From positions 1,302,001-1,366,000 of the forward strand of contig NZ_CP093366.1 of NCBI RefSeq assembly GCF_023380265.1: 64,000 bases of DNA, written 5' to 3'. The notes under the pieces are model-generated. The model was not told the DNA's origin. It worked only from the letters and a program-made list of their open reading frames with translations, and did not search any database. This stretch comes from Bombilactobacillus folatiphilus. GTDB lineage: Bacteria > Bacillota > Bacilli > Lactobacillales > Lactobacillaceae. Shown here piece by piece: positions 63,466-64,000 of this stretch (position 1 is the stretch's first letter; each line of letters starts with the position of its first letter). Position numbers and translations under genes: made by a program.

Positions 63466-63798
63466 TTGTTAACTTAATTTGAACCAAAATTCTGTTTCAG
63501 AAGCTGGCAGAATTAGAAATTGTCATTAATCGTTGATTTAAAACAAACTAAAAGGATTGACACCGATAAAATATCGACATCAATCCTTTTAGTTGACTTT
63601 GATTTAATTGAAGATATGACCTAGAGTGCTGCCTAGACAAATTAATAATTTTTTTCTTTGATTGATTATTATTCGCTACTAAAAAGAGAAAATTAACGTG
63701 ATACCAACGTCTTCAAAAAAATTAGTCAGTAAAGTTAAATCTTATTTGACATGGAGTTTTGTTCACCATCTATCATTATGATAAAGAAAAGCAATGAG
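63466..63798. other. Intergenic region, no gene seen apart from a terminator
   Basis: About 330 bp between the gut control region and the MerR gene. It contains the terminator at 63547-63596; the rest is AT-rich without a convincing ORF. Confidence 0.6.
63547..63596. terminator. Bidirectional terminator
   Basis: CTAAAAGGATTGA and TCAATCCTTTTAG form the outer stem; CGATA/TATCG an inner stem. Placed after the leftward MerR gene. Confidence 0.75.
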
Positions 63799-64000
63799 TT
63801 ATTGGTCTTCAAGCATTGATTGGTATACCTCAATTTTAGCTTTAAGAAAACTTAAACTTTTTTGAGTGTGCTCCAATTCGATGAGCAATTCACCATATCT
63901 ATCTTGTAGTAGTGATAATCGGAGCGGTATCGTTTCGTCTCCTTGATATCTAAGGTTAGCATATTCTCGCATATCTGATATTTTCATACCTGTTTTTTTG
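63799..64000 (-). CDS. MerR-family regulator, N-terminus beyond window
   Basis: Open from the right edge: KKTGMKISDMREYANLRYQG and a long coiled-coil helix (LLQDRYGELLIELEHTQKSLSFLKAKIEVYQSML). This is the end of a MerR winged helix and its dimerisation helix; the DNA-recognition helix lies past 64000. There is no metal-binding cysteine loop. The target is unknown. Confidence 0.8.
   Translation of the reverse strand, partial: KKTGMKISDMREYANLRYQGDETIPLRLSLLQDRYGELLIELEHTQKSLSFLKAKIEVYQSMLEDQ

Overview
The window looks like chromosomal DNA of an AT-rich, low-GC Gram-positive bacterium of the family Lactobacillaceae. Pointers are a WxL/DUF916/LPxTG-type surface cluster, purine-rich Shine-Dalgarno (SD) sites, frequent TTG starts, acetolactate synthase plus decarboxylase, many PTS genes, T-box and PyrR leader RNAs, nucleoside deoxyribosyltransferase, a trehalose PTS operon and a sorbitol gut operon. 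I cannot name genus or species from sequence alone. No rRNA, tRNA, CRISPR array, intact transposase or prophage was seen.

Layout. 1-5.1 kb: cell-surface cluster (two DUF916/DUF3324 proteins, a WxL protein, a small YPQTG-anchored protein) and a family-4 glycosyltransferase whose 5' end is interrupted in a T8 tract. 5.2-16.9 kb: housekeeping genes, namely thiol peroxidase, an MFS carrier, a purine permease, a MurJ-type flippase, an SGNH hydrolase, a HAD phosphatase, lemA-htpX and alsS-budA (pyruvate to acetoin). 17-30 kb: transporters and small enzymes, including an orphan cellobiose-type PTS IIC with a DUF3284 partner, RluD-like synthase, nucleoside deoxyribosyltransferase, AsnB, a MarR/DHA2 pair, a PyrR-attenuated NCS1 permease and an APC carrier. 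29.8-39.5 kb: two amino-acid ABC systems with fused receptor and permease, ThrE, an orphan GcvH, a Met T-box MetE-like gene and an M20 peptidase. 39.6-46.2 kb: NlpC/P60 endopeptidase, threonine aldolase and treR-treC-treP.

46.6-52.4 kb is an accessory, partly decayed block. It holds AT-rich unknown genes (two small membrane proteins, a DUF6731-like protein, a truncated DUF6978-like gene and a DUF1828 gene), then a broken MucBP-type adhesin and a broken RBBP9-type hydrolase. One foreign membrane ORF runs in frame into a native HesB/YqkB-type Fe-S gene. This block is the best candidate for something undescribed.

52.4-64 kb: a MerR-controlled aldo/keto reductase, a second DHA2 exporter, an unrecognised protein made of two copies of a ~100-residue repeat beside coaBC, and a complete sorbitol operon (gutF-R-M-C-B-A plus a transaldolase-like aldolase) in which gutF carries a one-base frameshift. 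The right edge cuts a MerR regulator.

Coordinates use the start codon I judged best from SD spacing, so several genes start inside a longer open frame. All family calls come from reading the translated sequences; no database search was run.
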